Assembly: GCA_002704825.1 (NCBI GenBank)
Contig: PAIY01000142.1
Location: 1-40,261 of the forward strand
Origin: Phycisphaeraceae bacterium
GTDB taxonomy: Bacteria; Planctomycetota; Phycisphaerae; Phycisphaerales; Phycisphaeraceae
Reading direction: 5' to 3'
Length of the DNA: 40,261 nt
The notes beneath the pieces are model-generated. The model searched no databases. It saw only the letters and a list, made by a program, of their open reading frames with translations, and was not told where the DNA came from. Positions 24,760 through 34,149 of the stretch are shown in pieces (position 1 is the first letter of the stretch; every line of letters begins with the position of its first letter). The translations under genes were made by a program, and so were the position numbers.

Positions 24760-25286
24760 GACGCCGCAGGCCTCATGCCTGTGACGTGTTTATACGTGTG
24801 AACGTTGGGATGGCAGTGGCCAAGGTTCCCAACACCGATAGGATCCGTCCAACCCCAGCTGGCCAGAAAGACCAGACAGGAGCAACACATTGCAAGTTGT
24901 TTGATGCACTTGCTCAGACTGGCAATGACACCCCGTGAATCCCCGAAACGAATAAAAAAGATGATCAATTGCCTTGTGCTTACCAGTTGTGTTATGCAGC
25001 ATTCCTTTGCCACTGGTTGCAAGATAAATCTCCGGGGCGTGTGATTCAACTGCCTTGGAAGGTGGGTTTGGGGCTTGACATTGTTTAGTCATTGTTAAAC
25101 ACGAGGTTTGCGCGCTCAAGGAAAATTTATCCACGAGTTATTGGGGATAACTGTGTGGAATGTGGAAAAAAAGAAGTGCGATTTTAAGTCATGAATTGAC
25201 GGTGTGATGAAGGTATTCCACAAAGCATGGGGATAAGTTTCAGACGGTTGGGGATAAGTGGATTAAAGTCGATACACTGATGCGTG
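24760..25286. other. Gene-free region upstream of dnaA, candidate oriC
   Basis: No credible gene lies in these 527 bases. The part nearest dnaA is GC-balanced and presumably holds its promoter and leader. The distal part (25127-25257) has a cluster of DnaA-box-like sequences and an A-rich run, as expected of an origin. Confidence 0.6.
25127..25257. promoter_or_regulatory. Cluster of DnaA-box-like sites (candidate origin of replication)
   Basis: One TTATCCACG (25127-25135, plus strand) and three identical TTATCCCCA on the minus strand (25142-25150, 25228-25236, 25249-25257) lie within 131 bases. A weaker TTTTCCACA is at 25161-25169 (minus strand). The last two strong boxes are 21 bases apart, two helical turns. 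TTATCCCCA differs from the classical TTATCCACA at one base. Confidence 0.65.
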
Positions 25287-25973
25287 ATGGCTAAGAGCAT
25301 TCACGCTTATCTGTGGTCAGGCTATCCGCGGTATATGAGTTTGACGCGTTTACCTGCCATTATCGCGATTCCACTCGCGTTGGCTCTGGCGTTGGCAATG
25401 CATTATGTTTTTCCGGGATCAGCCAAGCCTGTGCTTCAATGCATGATTTTGACTCTGTTCCTGTTTCCTTTTGTGTGGTGCTTGGTTCTGTATGTCTTTG
25501 TATTCCCAAGACGTCGTAAGCGATCCCAAATGACGCGTGCCACGATGTCAGACGAGCAATTTATCCGAGCGATTGAGCAATACCAGATCAGCTTGCTCAA
25601 TCAATCTGATCAAAGCGATCTTGATGATGTGTCGGTTCAATATATCCCTCAAGATCAACCGCTGATACCGCACGATTTCATTCTTGCTGCACGCATGGCC
25701 TTGGCAGAGATGTATAGCATCGATGCTGCGTTGATTCATGCTGATGATGATTGCTTTTCACTCGATGCTCTGAACGGTATCGCGCCAAGTTGCATGTGTT
25801 ATGTCAGGCCGTTACTTGAAAACCTTGGGATGACGGACCGGACGGATGGTCGGTTATACACGCTGCATTTTGTCGAACACATCGGACGACAGGTTCAAAC
25901 CGTCCCCGATTTACTTGTTGAATCGTGGTATCTGTTCAATCAATTGTTCCCAGGAATGTTTGCTGGGCGGTGA
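25287..25973 (+). CDS. Small inner-membrane protein of unknown function
   Basis: The 228-residue product has two predicted transmembrane segments near the N-terminus (LPAIIAIPLALALALAMHYV and MILTLFLFPFVWCLVLYVFV) with a short loop. A basic stretch PRRRKRS follows, and then an acidic cytoplasmic domain of about 150 residues. That domain has DDVSVQYIPQDQPLIPHDFI and ESWYLFNQLFPG. No family is recognised. A GTG at 25284 directly before the ATG is an alternative start. It begins 30 bases after the last DnaA box, so it is divergent from dnaA across the origin region. Confidence 0.65.
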   Translation: MAKSIHAYLWSGYPRYMSLTRLPAIIAIPLALALALAMHYVFPGSAKPVLQCMILTLFLFPFVWCLVLYVFVFPRRRKRSQMTRATMSDEQFIRAIEQYQISLLNQSDQSDLDDVSVQYIPQDQPLIPHDFILAARMALAEMYSIDAALIHADDDCFSLDALNGIAPSCMCYVRPLLENLGMTDRTDGRLYTLHFVEHIGRQVQTVPDLLVESWYLFNQLFPGMFAGR

Positions 25974-26045
25974 ATGGATCGGCAATTTTTGAGATAATAA
26001 ATTTAGATTTAAACAATTATTATTATAGTGTTTAAGTGTTTTTGT

Positions 26046-26060
26046 TGTCGGTTGCCGACA
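26046..26060. promoter_or_regulatory. Inverted repeat upstream of the regulator promoter
   Basis: TGTCGG-TTG-CCGACA lies just ahead of the -35 element of the GntR-type gene. Its position fits a regulator binding site, but nothing links it to a particular protein. Confidence 0.3.
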
Positions 26061-26068
26061 TCATCGGA

Positions 26069-26097
26069 TTGACTCCTTGGTTCTAGGTGAATACCAT
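26069..26097 (+). promoter_or_regulatory. Promoter of the regulator-pseudopilin-glycosidase unit
   Basis: TTGACT (26069-26074) and TACCAT (26092-26097) are 17 bases apart, a good match to a sigma-70-type promoter. Transcription would start near 26104, about 40 bases before the regulator start codon. Confidence 0.55.
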
Positions 26098-26107
26098 TTT
26101 AAAACCA

Positions 26108-26124
26108 AAAAACCAATGGTTTTT
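26108..26124. promoter_or_regulatory. Candidate operator AAAAACCA-A-TGGTTTTT
   Basis: Perfect 8-base arms around a single base lie immediately downstream of the predicted transcription start. This is a usual place for autorepression by a GntR- or LacI-type regulator, which is encoded next. Confidence 0.5.
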
Positions 26125-26141
26125 ATGATGGGATTTCAGCT

Positions 26142-27278
26142 TTGACCACGATTTCAAACACCACCGAATTTGCCTTGGCCAAGCTCCAGGAGATGCTCAA
26201 TCAGGGACATTGGCCGGCGGGGGAACTGCTGCCTTCGGAACGTCGGATTGCGGCGGATCTGAATGTCTCACGAACGCCGCTTCGTGCTGCGTTGATCGAG
26301 CTGACCCGGCGGGGCCAACTCAAACGCAATGAGCCGCGCGGCTATCTCGTGGTCGGTGATGAATCGCAGACACTCACACCCATGGCTCAGACCATCGGCA
26401 TACTCACGTACAAGGATGCAGCCAACTGGGAGCCCAACGCTTCAGCCGACCGCATTGAATACAGCGTCCGCAAGCAGGTGGTCGACCGGGGTTCGCATCT
26501 GATTCAGTTCAATCCTGATAACGTTGACGAAGCAACCATCCAATGGATCAAGCAGCAGCGACTTTCAGGCATCATTGCCACCCATGAACTGGCCCAGAGT
26601 GATGCGGGCAAAGCCATCCTCAACCAACTCAAGCAGCGCAACGTCCCGGTTGTCGTGCATGGCAATTCGCCTTGTTTGGCATCCTTCGACCGTGTGTTCG
26701 TCGATCAGCAGCAGGGGATGTATGCGATGACCCACTGGCTGTTGGAACAGGGCTGTCAAAACATTCTCAGACTTTGGGGAAACATGGCCCCGGATGTCTA
26801 CTGGCTGCAAATGCGTAACGCCGGTTTTGAGCAGGCATGCATGGGGCACAACGTCGAACCAACCCCCGTTCTGCATTGGCCCAAACAACCTGTCATGGAT
26901 GAGCAGCATGCTGCAACCCTGCGCGAGATGCTTGGGCGCTGGATTGCAAGTTATCTGGCGGAACGTTTGAAAAACGGTGAGACGTTCGATGCCATCGTCT
27001 GCATCTCCGACGCCATTTTGCAGGCCACCGCGCGCGCTTGTGAGATTCTGGGCATTGATCCCAATCGTGATTTGAAAATATGCGGCTTTGACAACGTCTG
27101 GCATCGACGCTGGCCGACTGATGGACCTTTGAAACATCCCATTGCTGACGTGGATACACAACCCGATGCCACCGGCCGGGCCATGGTTGAATTGCTCGAA
27201 GAGCGTATCAGTGGTGCGTTACCGGCAGAGCCACAACTGGTCATGGTCCAACCCAAGCTCGTGATTACAGGACAGTAA
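26142..27278 (+). CDS. GntR-family transcription regulator with LacI-type sensor domain
   Basis: The 378-residue protein has an N-terminal GntR winged helix (residues 5-70: [20 protein letters not shown], then [22 protein letters not shown]). A periplasmic-binding-protein-like sensor domain of the LacI/GalR type follows: [55 protein letters not shown]. This combination usually senses a sugar or oligosaccharide. It starts with TTG at 26142, since no in-frame ATG precedes the domain; GGGAT lies just upstream. The pseudopilin gene follows after two bases and the glycosidase after that. Repression of its own unit, relieved by a carbohydrate, is inferred. Confidence 0.85.
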   Translation: MTTISNTTEFALAKLQEMLNQGHWPAGELLPSERRIAADLNVSRTPLRAALIELTRRGQLKRNEPRGYLVVGDESQTLTPMAQTIGILTYKDAANWEPNASADRIEYSVRKQVVDRGSHLIQFNPDNVDEATIQWIKQQRLSGIIATHELAQSDAGKAILNQLKQRNVPVVVHGNSPCLASFDRVFVDQQQGMYAMTHWLLEQGCQNILRLWGNMAPDVYWLQMRNAGFEQACMGHNVEPTPVLHWPKQPVMDEQHAATLREMLGRWIASYLAERLKNGETFDAIVCISDAILQATARACEILGIDPNRDLKICGFDNVWHRRWPTDGPLKHPIADVDTQPDATGRAMVELLEERISGALPAEPQLVMVQPKLVITGQ

Positions 27279-27280
27279 AC

Positions 27281-28102
27281 ATGCAAAACAAACCTCGATC
27301 CCGATCACGCGGTTTTACCTTGATCGAATTGCTGGTGGTAATCTCCATCATTGCACTGCTGATCTCGATTCTGCTGCCTGCCTTGCGTGCAGCGCGTGAT
27401 GCTTCGCGCACCATGGCATGTATGAGTCAACTCAAACAAATCCAGCTTGCAGGAAGCATGTACACCTCGGACTTCAAGGATGTGTTGCCCGGTTGGAACA
27501 CCAACAATCCTGCCAGCGCCAACTGGCATCACAGTATTGCCAGCTATCTCAGTGCCCATGTGGATTTGACCACAGAGTCCGGTCGCAACATCCCGATTTA
27601 CCAATGCCCGCAAGGTACTTCGGAGTTTGGCCTGCCCAATGAGAATGCATCATGGTGGGGTAATCGCATGCAGACCAGTTACACGGTTGCGTATCTTTCC
27701 AGTTGCACCAAGGCAAGCATCACGACCAACTCCAACGACGATCACTATGGCAGTTACCAATACCTCAAACAAGGTCGTCTACCGTCGCCGTCGGAATTTG
27801 TTTTGTTTGCTGATGCGCTGCCCGGCGGTGTACTCGGGCCAGGGGGTAGCACGTTTGGTTATCACTGGTACTTTGAACGCACGCTGGTTTCCAAGCCTGC
27901 CAGCGAGCAGCTATCACGCATGCGCATGCTTGCCTTCCGTCACATGTCCACGAGTATTTTTGTGGGGCAAGACACCAATGCCAATCTCAACGCTTCGTTT
28001 CTTGATGGCCATGTCAAAACCATGAACATGGACAGCTTCGTCAAGACCAATGCGACGGAAAAGAATTACATCGCGTTGGGTTACAGCGCTTCCTATTATT
28101 GA
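27281..28102 (+). CDS. Pseudopilin with canonical prepilin leader and DGHV motif
   Basis: The 273-residue product has an 11-residue basic leader ending in Gly, then [20 protein letters not shown], a textbook prepilin peptidase site with Glu at position 5. [22 protein letters not shown] follows as in planctomycete pseudopilins, and the C-terminal part has [19 protein letters not shown], the H-X9-DG-type motif. It is a far better match to the family than the four tandem copies at 4.5-7.5 kb. It starts two bases after the regulator gene, so they are cotranscribed. Its role beside a glycosidase may be surface display or export of carbohydrate-active proteins; this is inference. Confidence 0.9.
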   Translation: MQNKPRSRSRGFTLIELLVVISIIALLISILLPALRAARDASRTMACMSQLKQIQLAGSMYTSDFKDVLPGWNTNNPASANWHHSIASYLSAHVDLTTESGRNIPIYQCPQGTSEFGLPNENASWWGNRMQTSYTVAYLSSCTKASITTNSNDDHYGSYQYLKQGRLPSPSEFVLFADALPGGVLGPGGSTFGYHWYFERTLVSKPASEQLSRMRMLAFRHMSTSIFVGQDTNANLNASFLDGHVKTMNMDSFVKTNATEKNYIALGYSASYY

Positions 28103-28198
28103 TTGATTTTCCGCTCGGATGTTTCGAGCGATGTCAGGAACTACTCCACCAACTTTCATTCTCACCCTTGACCATCAAGCAGTATGACAGGACACACC

Positions 28199-30091
28199 AT
28201 GAAAACGTGTTGGGCCGTTATCGTATCGACTTTGCTTACCGTGTTTGCTTTGCCAACCCATGCCATGGAACCGGCTGTCCGTGCCGATGACATGATTGAG
28301 TCCATTGGTGTGTGTACGCATTGGACGTACAACGATACGCCTTATGGCAAGGAGTTTCCTAAAGCCAAAAAGATGCTCAAGGAGTTGGGGGTCCGTTATA
28401 TCCGCGATCGCTTCACGCAACGAAACGTCGAAATTTATAACGAGCTTGGTATCAAGACCACAGCCATTGTCATGCCGGAGATGGAGACGTATTTATCGTT
28501 GATACGAAAGCATCCCGATGCGGTGGCTGCCATTGAAGGTCCCAACGAAAGCAATCTCTGGCAAATCAATTACGAGGATAAAAAGGGCTTCCCCGATGCG
28601 ACACGACTATTCCAGAATGATCTGTATCAGGCTGTGAAAAATGATCCAATCCTCAAGCGTATTCCCGTCATCGCCACCTCCACGGCTTACATGGGTAACA
28701 ACACGCCACTGTATCCGTTAAACAGTTTCGACTACGCGGTGATCCATTCTTATCCCAACGGGCGCAGTCCATCGCATCTGCAGCATAAACTGGACAACGC
28801 GCAGAAACTTCTGGAAATCGGTCAGATCGCCAGACCCGTCATTGCCACAGAAGCCGGTTACCACACCGCCTACGGCATGGGCTCGCGAGAATCACAGGGC
28901 ACCACCGATTGGGCGAAAGCCAAACTCATCCCACGTCTACTTACAGAGTACTTCAAACAAGGCGTCGTTCGGACACATATCTACGAATTCATCTGCACCC
29001 ACGAACACCAGAATGCAAGTGGTAAACGTGCAGAAGCCAAGTTCGGATTACTCACCTATTACATGGCTCCCACTGCGGCTTATACCGCCATGAAAAACTT
29101 CATCACGATTCTCAATGACAACGATGCTGATTTTTCTCCCAAGGCATTGGACCTGTCCATCAATTCGTCGGTTGATACGCTCCATCACATGCTCATCCAA
29201 AAAGGTGATGGCACGTATTACCTGCTGCTCTGGAATGATGTCGAAGTCTATAATCAGGACGTGCATCATCCCGACTATGGCAAGAACATTTACAACCCCG
29301 ATGTCGCGGTGACTGTGAGCCTGCCCAATGTTCCCATGAACACCGTCAAGCTTTATCAACCGATTCATTCAGATCAACCACTGGATCAGGTACAACCCTC
29401 AGCGCATCTGAAACTGCAAGTTCCCGATGACATGCTCATCGTCAGTTTCAAACTCCCTGATGCCAAAACGCAGACGATTGGTTCACCCCGGAATCTTACC
29501 TCGTCTGCCACGACGCATGACGTATCACTGGCATGGGATGCACCGTCAAAAAGCCCTGATATCAAAGGCTATTTCGTCACCCGCTTGGGACAGGTCATCG
29601 GCTTCACAACTCAAAATAAGTACCACGACACCATCACCCTCCCCGGACTTGGATACACCTATACCGTCACCGCGGTAGATGAACATGGCAATGTCTCTGA
29701 GCCTGCCAAACATGTGGCAATGACCGAGGCAACCTTCCCCGACATCATCGTGACCGATGTGACCATGCAACCACAAAAGCCACAAGTCGGTGAGAAAGTC
29801 ACGTTCAAAGCCACCATCAAGAACATCGGCAAATACCCATCACCAGCCATCACACACGGTATTGCTTTTCGAATCGATAAGCGCGTGGTCTGCTGGGCAG
29901 ACAGTTACAAGACACCATTGGCACCCGGTCAGGAAATCACACTCACCGCCAACGCCGGCCCTGCTGGGAAAAAACACTGGATCGCCATCCAAGGTAAACA
30001 TACTCTCACCGCCCACGTCGATGATCAGGATCGCTTCCGCGAAGACGATGAGAGCAATAACAAATTGACGATCCCGATTGAGATTGAATAA
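28199..30091 (+). CDS. Secreted glycoside hydrolase-like protein with Fn3 and CARDB domains
   Basis: The 630-residue product has a signal peptide (MKTCWAVIVSTLLTVFALPT, then HA). A TIM-barrel-like catalytic domain of clan GH-A type follows. AIEGPNESN gives a candidate acid/base Glu117 after Asn116, and VIATEAGYHTA a candidate nucleophile Glu218. A fibronectin type III domain (about 425-510) and a CARDB-like adhesion domain (about 512-628: VGEKVTFKATIKNIGKYPSP, and DDESNNKLT near the end) come after. It should act outside the cytoplasm on a polysaccharide; family number and substrate cannot be read from motifs. The ATG at 28199 is chosen over 28184 because AGGA precedes it and the signal peptide begins there. 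It converges on hrpA with 7 bases between. Confidence 0.75.
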   Translation: MKTCWAVIVSTLLTVFALPTHAMEPAVRADDMIESIGVCTHWTYNDTPYGKEFPKAKKMLKELGVRYIRDRFTQRNVEIYNELGIKTTAIVMPEMETYLSLIRKHPDAVAAIEGPNESNLWQINYEDKKGFPDATRLFQNDLYQAVKNDPILKRIPVIATSTAYMGNNTPLYPLNSFDYAVIHSYPNGRSPSHLQHKLDNAQKLLEIGQIARPVIATEAGYHTAYGMGSRESQGTTDWAKAKLIPRLLTEYFKQGVVRTHIYEFICTHEHQNASGKRAEAKFGLLTYYMAPTAAYTAMKNFITILNDNDADFSPKALDLSINSSVDTLHHMLIQKGDGTYYLLLWNDVEVYNQDVHHPDYGKNIYNPDVAVTVSLPNVPMNTVKLYQPIHSDQPLDQVQPSAHLKLQVPDDMLIVSFKLPDAKTQTIGSPRNLTSSATTHDVSLAWDAPSKSPDIKGYFVTRLGQVIGFTTQNKYHDTITLPGLGYTYTVTAVDEHGNVSEPAKHVAMTEATFPDIIVTDVTMQPQKPQVGEKVTFKATIKNIGKYPSPAITHGIAFRIDKRVVCWADSYKTPLAPGQEITLTANAGPAGKKHWIAIQGKHTLTAHVDDQDRFREDDESNNKLTIPIEIE

Positions 30092-30098
30092 ACGCGCG

Positions 30099-33000
30099 TC
30101 ATGACGCAAAAGGATCGCCGAACTTCTTGACCAGATCATCAATCGCGTCTTTGACCTGCGGTGTGTTACTCACTTCAGCTTTGACGGTGACCTGCTCGGA
30201 TTTTCGCTGTGCTTTGGCAAGCTGCTTGTCCAACCGTTTGGCAGAGATCGTCTGGCCGGTCCCTAAATGTTGAGCAAATAACGCGACGTAAAACTCCTGG
30301 AGCATCCAGAAAAATTTCTCGCCAGCTGGTGAATCCTGCTGCTCATGAGTCAGGTTCGACCATGCATGTTCGTAGGGTTGGAGTTGGCTGTAGAGTTCAT
30401 CATCACGACTGTATCGACGCTCTGCGAGTTTACTCAGGCGGTCTGCCATCGCCTGTAAATACCGGGGTAAATGCGTCAGCCAGGGATCAGGGATCTGCGT
30501 GATAAAGTCGTTGGGGACAAGCTTGTCACGCTGCCAACGGATCATCTCAATGGTGTCGATGCTGCTTGCCGGCCAATCATGTTCAAGCCAGACATCGACC
30601 TGTCTGCGAGACTCAAGAATCTGCCCAACCAGTGTCGCAAGCTTTTTGACATTGCTCGCAAGGTTGCCCCACGTCTCATCAAACCGCTTGGCAAAGGCGG
30701 CCTTGCTGCGAATGTCCGCATCATCAACCCGGAACGTCATCATCGCAGCACGTTCACTGAGTTGACGCATGAGAAGCTTCTTGTCACCCAGGGTCGCAAA
30801 GTCGATGGCCAACTGATTGACCCCCGGAAGTTGCTCAACGTGTTGTTTGAGTTGATCGCCAATCTGTAAGACGAACAGGCGGAGTAGACCTTTGCGGTGC
30901 GTTTGTCGCGCGGCCTCTTCGGACTCCATGAGTTCCAGACTCACTGAGTTCCCACAATCCACCAACGCTGGATAACCCGGCAGGCTCATGCCTTTGCTCC
31001 TGGTCATCACCTGGATCGGCAAATCACCAAAATCCCAGCGTTTTAAGCCTGTTTTGGTGAACTTGGGGTGATGTGCCTTGGCTAAACGCTCACCGATTTG
31101 TGAACCAACCTTTTCGCGGACTTTGGCCAGATCGCGCCCCTTGGCCAAAGTCTTACCCCGCGTGTCAACGACGCGGATGTTGGTTTGCAAATGCTCTGGC
31201 AGGATGGATAAATCCAGCGACTTGGGATTGGGCGCAAAGCCTGCGACTTGTTGCAATGCTTCACAGATCGCGTCAGTCAGCGGCATGCCCGAGAGCGCAA
31301 CGATGGGCGTGCAGCTTTTGGCGGTCTGCGCAATGGGAATGTAATGTCGGCGAACTTCCTTGGGTAGCGCGCGAAGCAGGGCATCGATTTTCTGCTCAAG
31401 CAAACCGGGGACGAGTTTATGAAGTTGGTCTTCATCCAGTTGACCGACCACATCGACGGGGACAGACGCGGTGACGCCATCATCCACATGCCCAAAGTCC
31501 GCGCGGTAGGACAGCTTGAGTTTGGTGCCGAAGACTTCCGCTTTGTCGGGGAAGTATTTGCTGTCGATTTTCTCGGCTTTAGGTGCCAGAAAATTTTCGA
31601 GTTTCATGCACAGGAGTTTGGGCTGTTTGTGTTCCACCTGCCGACGCCATTTTTCAAAGCGTGGCTCGTTGGTGATATCCGCAGGAAGCTTGGCATCGAA
31701 GAAGTCATAACGTTGTTGTTGCGAGCCAAGCAAATCATGTCGGCGGACTTTTGCCTGCATTTGCTGGACTTTTTTGAGCAGGCGTTGGTTATGCAGCATG
31801 AAGGGCGCTTTGGATTCAAGATCCATTTCGACCAGCCCGTGATGAATGAACATCTCACGTGCCTTGGTTTTGTCGTAGCGATCCATTGGGCAGCGACGCG
31901 AGGCAACGATGGTGAGTCCGAGTAGTGTGATTTTTTCGTTGACCAGCGCGCGACCTGATTTGCGATCCCATCTCGGATCGTTGTAGGACTTTTTGACAAG
32001 GTGTCCAGCTAGGGGTTCAAGCCAATTGGGGTCGATGGGGGCGAGGGTGCGTGCGTAGAGTTTGCCTGTTTCAACGAGTTCGGCTGCCATGAACCATTGC
32101 GGTTTCTTTTTGAATAGCACGGAGCCGGGGAAGATGAAGAGTTTATTGCCACCGGTCCCGCGGTAGGTGTATCCGTCATCAACTGCTGCAACGTGAGCGA
32201 GCAGGCCGGTGAGTAACGCGCGGTGAATCCGATCCGGCGGCGCGGCTTTTTTGCGGGAATGTTTGTGTAATTTCTGGTCACGTGACAGTTCGGTGAGTTG
32301 CTGGGTGACATCCATCCATTCGCGGATGCGTGTGTGCGAAAGAAAATTCTGTTTACAGCATTTACGGAACTGGTTGCGTGAGAGTTTGTGATGCTGCTGG
32401 CGGATGAACTTCCAGAGTTTAAGCAATGAAAGAAAGTCGGAGCTTTCGTCTTTGAATTGTTCATGGGCAGCGTCCGCAGCATCCTTCTTCTCAGCTGGTC
32501 TTTCACGCGGGTCCTGGACACTCATCGCAGCAGCAAGGACCAACACTTCATCCAAGGCGTCTTCAGCATGGCCGGCTATGAGCATGCGCGCCACACGCGG
32601 GTCGACGGGGAACGTGGCCAACTGCCAACCGATTTTTGAGAGCACGCCATCTTCGTCGACTGCGCCCAGTTCATGCAGTGTCTTGAAACCCTGCTTGATC
32701 ATCGTCGGCTTGGGCGGGTCCAGGAACGGGAACATCTGCACCGGCCCAAGTCGCAGCGACTTCATCTGTAAAATGACAGCACTCAAATTGGTGCGCAGAA
32801 TCTCCGGCGTGGTGTAGCGATCACGCTGCTGGTAATCTTCCTCGGAGTACAAGCGAATACACACACCCTCCGCCACGCGACCACAACGCCCCTTACGCTG
32901 ATCGGCAGACGCCTGGCTAACCGGTTCAATCGGTAAACGCTGAACTCCTGCACGCGCCGAATACCGACTCATGCGCGCCAAACCCGAATCAATCACATAC

Positions 33001-34064
33001 CGAATCCCCGGCACGGTGATGGAGGTCTCAGCCACATTGGTCGCCAATATCACACGCCGCTGCTTGCCTGTCGGATGAAACACCTTCATCTGATCCGCTG
33101 AACCGAGCCGTGCAAACAAGGGCAAAATGTCCACGCCCTGATTCTGCAAGTACCCCAATTCCTTGGCACACTCACGAATATCCCGCTCCGTCGGCAGGAA
33201 CACCAGCACATCCCCATGCCCAATGCGCATCAGTTCGTTGAGCGCCTCACGCACACCATCGGATAGCGATGTATCCTCGTCCTGTGGGCGATACAAAACC
33301 TCCACCGGATACATTCGCCCCGATACTTCAATCACCGGCGCATCATCAAAGTGTTCGCTGAATCGCTTGGGGTCAATCGTGGCAGACGTGATGATAAACT
33401 TGAGGTCCGGGCGACGGGGCAATAACTGTTTGATGTAACCCAGCAGGAAGTCGACATTGAGTGATCGCTCGTGCGCTTCGTCGATGATGATGGTGTCGTA
33501 CTGCTCGAGCATCGGGTCCTGCTGCGTTTCAGCAAGGAGAATGCCGTCGGTCATGACTTTGATGAGCGTGTTGTCGGATGTCACATCGCCAAAGCGAATT
33601 TTGTAACCCACCGTTTGACCCAGCGAAGTATTGGTCTCCGAGGCGATACGTGTTGCGATGGACCTTGCAGCCAAACGCCGCGGTTGGGTGTGACCGATGT
33701 AACCCTGCACACCACGCCCAATCTCCATACAGATTTGAGGTAGCTGTGTGGATTTACCACTACCGGTCTCGCCACAGATCACCACGACCTGATTGTCGCG
33801 GATTGCTTCTGCGATTTCCTGGCGACGTTGGTTGATGGGTAGTGATTCATCCACCGTGAGTTTGGGGATGGAGGCGGTGCGTTTTTCCAGACGCTGCACG
33901 GATTGGACGTAGAGTTTGACAAACCGATCCTGCAAACGGTCAACGGGTTGCTTTTCGGAACGTCGCCGTGCAATGTTCTTCCAAAGCCGGCGCAGCTTGG
34001 GTACATCAGCATGCACACATGCAGACAGATCAGGTAGCGAAGTTGGGAACGCATCCGGTGGCAT
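30099..34064 (-). CDS. hrpA: ATP-dependent RNA helicase HrpA
   Basis: This 1321-residue DEAH-box helicase has CGETGSGKSTQLPQICMEIG (Walker A), IIIDEAHERSLN (DEAH), FIITSATID, ATNVAETSITVPGIRYVIDSG and QRKGRCGRVAEGVCIRLYSE in order in the first half. The helicase-associated domains and the long C-terminal region typical of bacterial HrpA (DUF3418) follow. Length agrees with the 1300-residue proteobacterial proteins, which act in ribosome rescue by unwinding stalled mRNA. The open frame extends 25 codons upstream to a TTG at 34139, but the first ATG (34064, MPPDAFPTSL) gives a more usual distance to Walker A. Its stop almost meets the glycosidase stop. Confidence 0.93.
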   Translation of the reverse strand: MPPDAFPTSLPDLSACVHADVPKLRRLWKNIARRRSEKQPVDRLQDRFVKLYVQSVQRLEKRTASIPKLTVDESLPINQRRQEIAEAIRDNQVVVICGETGSGKSTQLPQICMEIGRGVQGYIGHTQPRRLAARSIATRIASETNTSLGQTVGYKIRFGDVTSDNTLIKVMTDGILLAETQQDPMLEQYDTIIIDEAHERSLNVDFLLGYIKQLLPRRPDLKFIITSATIDPKRFSEHFDDAPVIEVSGRMYPVEVLYRPQDEDTSLSDGVREALNELMRIGHGDVLVFLPTERDIRECAKELGYLQNQGVDILPLFARLGSADQMKVFHPTGKQRRVILATNVAETSITVPGIRYVIDSGLARMSRYSARAGVQRLPIEPVSQASADQRKGRCGRVAEGVCIRLYSEEDYQQRDRYTTPEILRTNLSAVILQMKSLRLGPVQMFPFLDPPKPTMIKQGFKTLHELGAVDEDGVLSKIGWQLATFPVDPRVARMLIAGHAEDALDEVLVLAAAMSVQDPRERPAEKKDAADAAHEQFKDESSDFLSLLKLWKFIRQQHHKLSRNQFRKCCKQNFLSHTRIREWMDVTQQLTELSRDQKLHKHSRKKAAPPDRIHRALLTGLLAHVAAVDDGYTYRGTGGNKLFIFPGSVLFKKKPQWFMAAELVETGKLYARTLAPIDPNWLEPLAGHLVKKSYNDPRWDRKSGRALVNEKITLLGLTIVASRRCPMDRYDKTKAREMFIHHGLVEMDLESKAPFMLHNQRLLKKVQQMQAKVRRHDLLGSQQQRYDFFDAKLPADITNEPRFEKWRRQVEHKQPKLLCMKLENFLAPKAEKIDSKYFPDKAEVFGTKLKLSYRADFGHVDDGVTASVPVDVVGQLDEDQLHKLVPGLLEQKIDALLRALPKEVRRHYIPIAQTAKSCTPIVALSGMPLTDAICEALQQVAGFAPNPKSLDLSILPEHLQTNIRVVDTRGKTLAKGRDLAKVREKVGSQIGERLAKAHHPKFTKTGLKRWDFGDLPIQVMTRSKGMSLPGYPALVDCGNSVSLELMESEEAARQTHRKGLLRLFVLQIGDQLKQHVEQLPGVNQLAIDFATLGDKKLLMRQLSERAAMMTFRVDDADIRSKAAFAKRFDETWGNLASNVKKLATLVGQILESRRQVDVWLEHDWPASSIDTIEMIRWQRDKLVPNDFITQIPDPWLTHLPRYLQAMADRLSKLAERRYSRDDELYSQLQPYEHAWSNLTHEQQDSPAGEKFFWMLQEFYVALFAQHLGTGQTISAKRLDKQLAKAQRKSEQVTVKAEVSNTPQVKDAIDDLVKKFGDPFAS

Positions 34065-34149
34065 CGAACCGGACAGTATAAACGATGCATCCCGATTTGT
34101 ATCTTGGATGATTGCTTGATTGGCCTGAGATATGGACAAGCAAGGTGAG

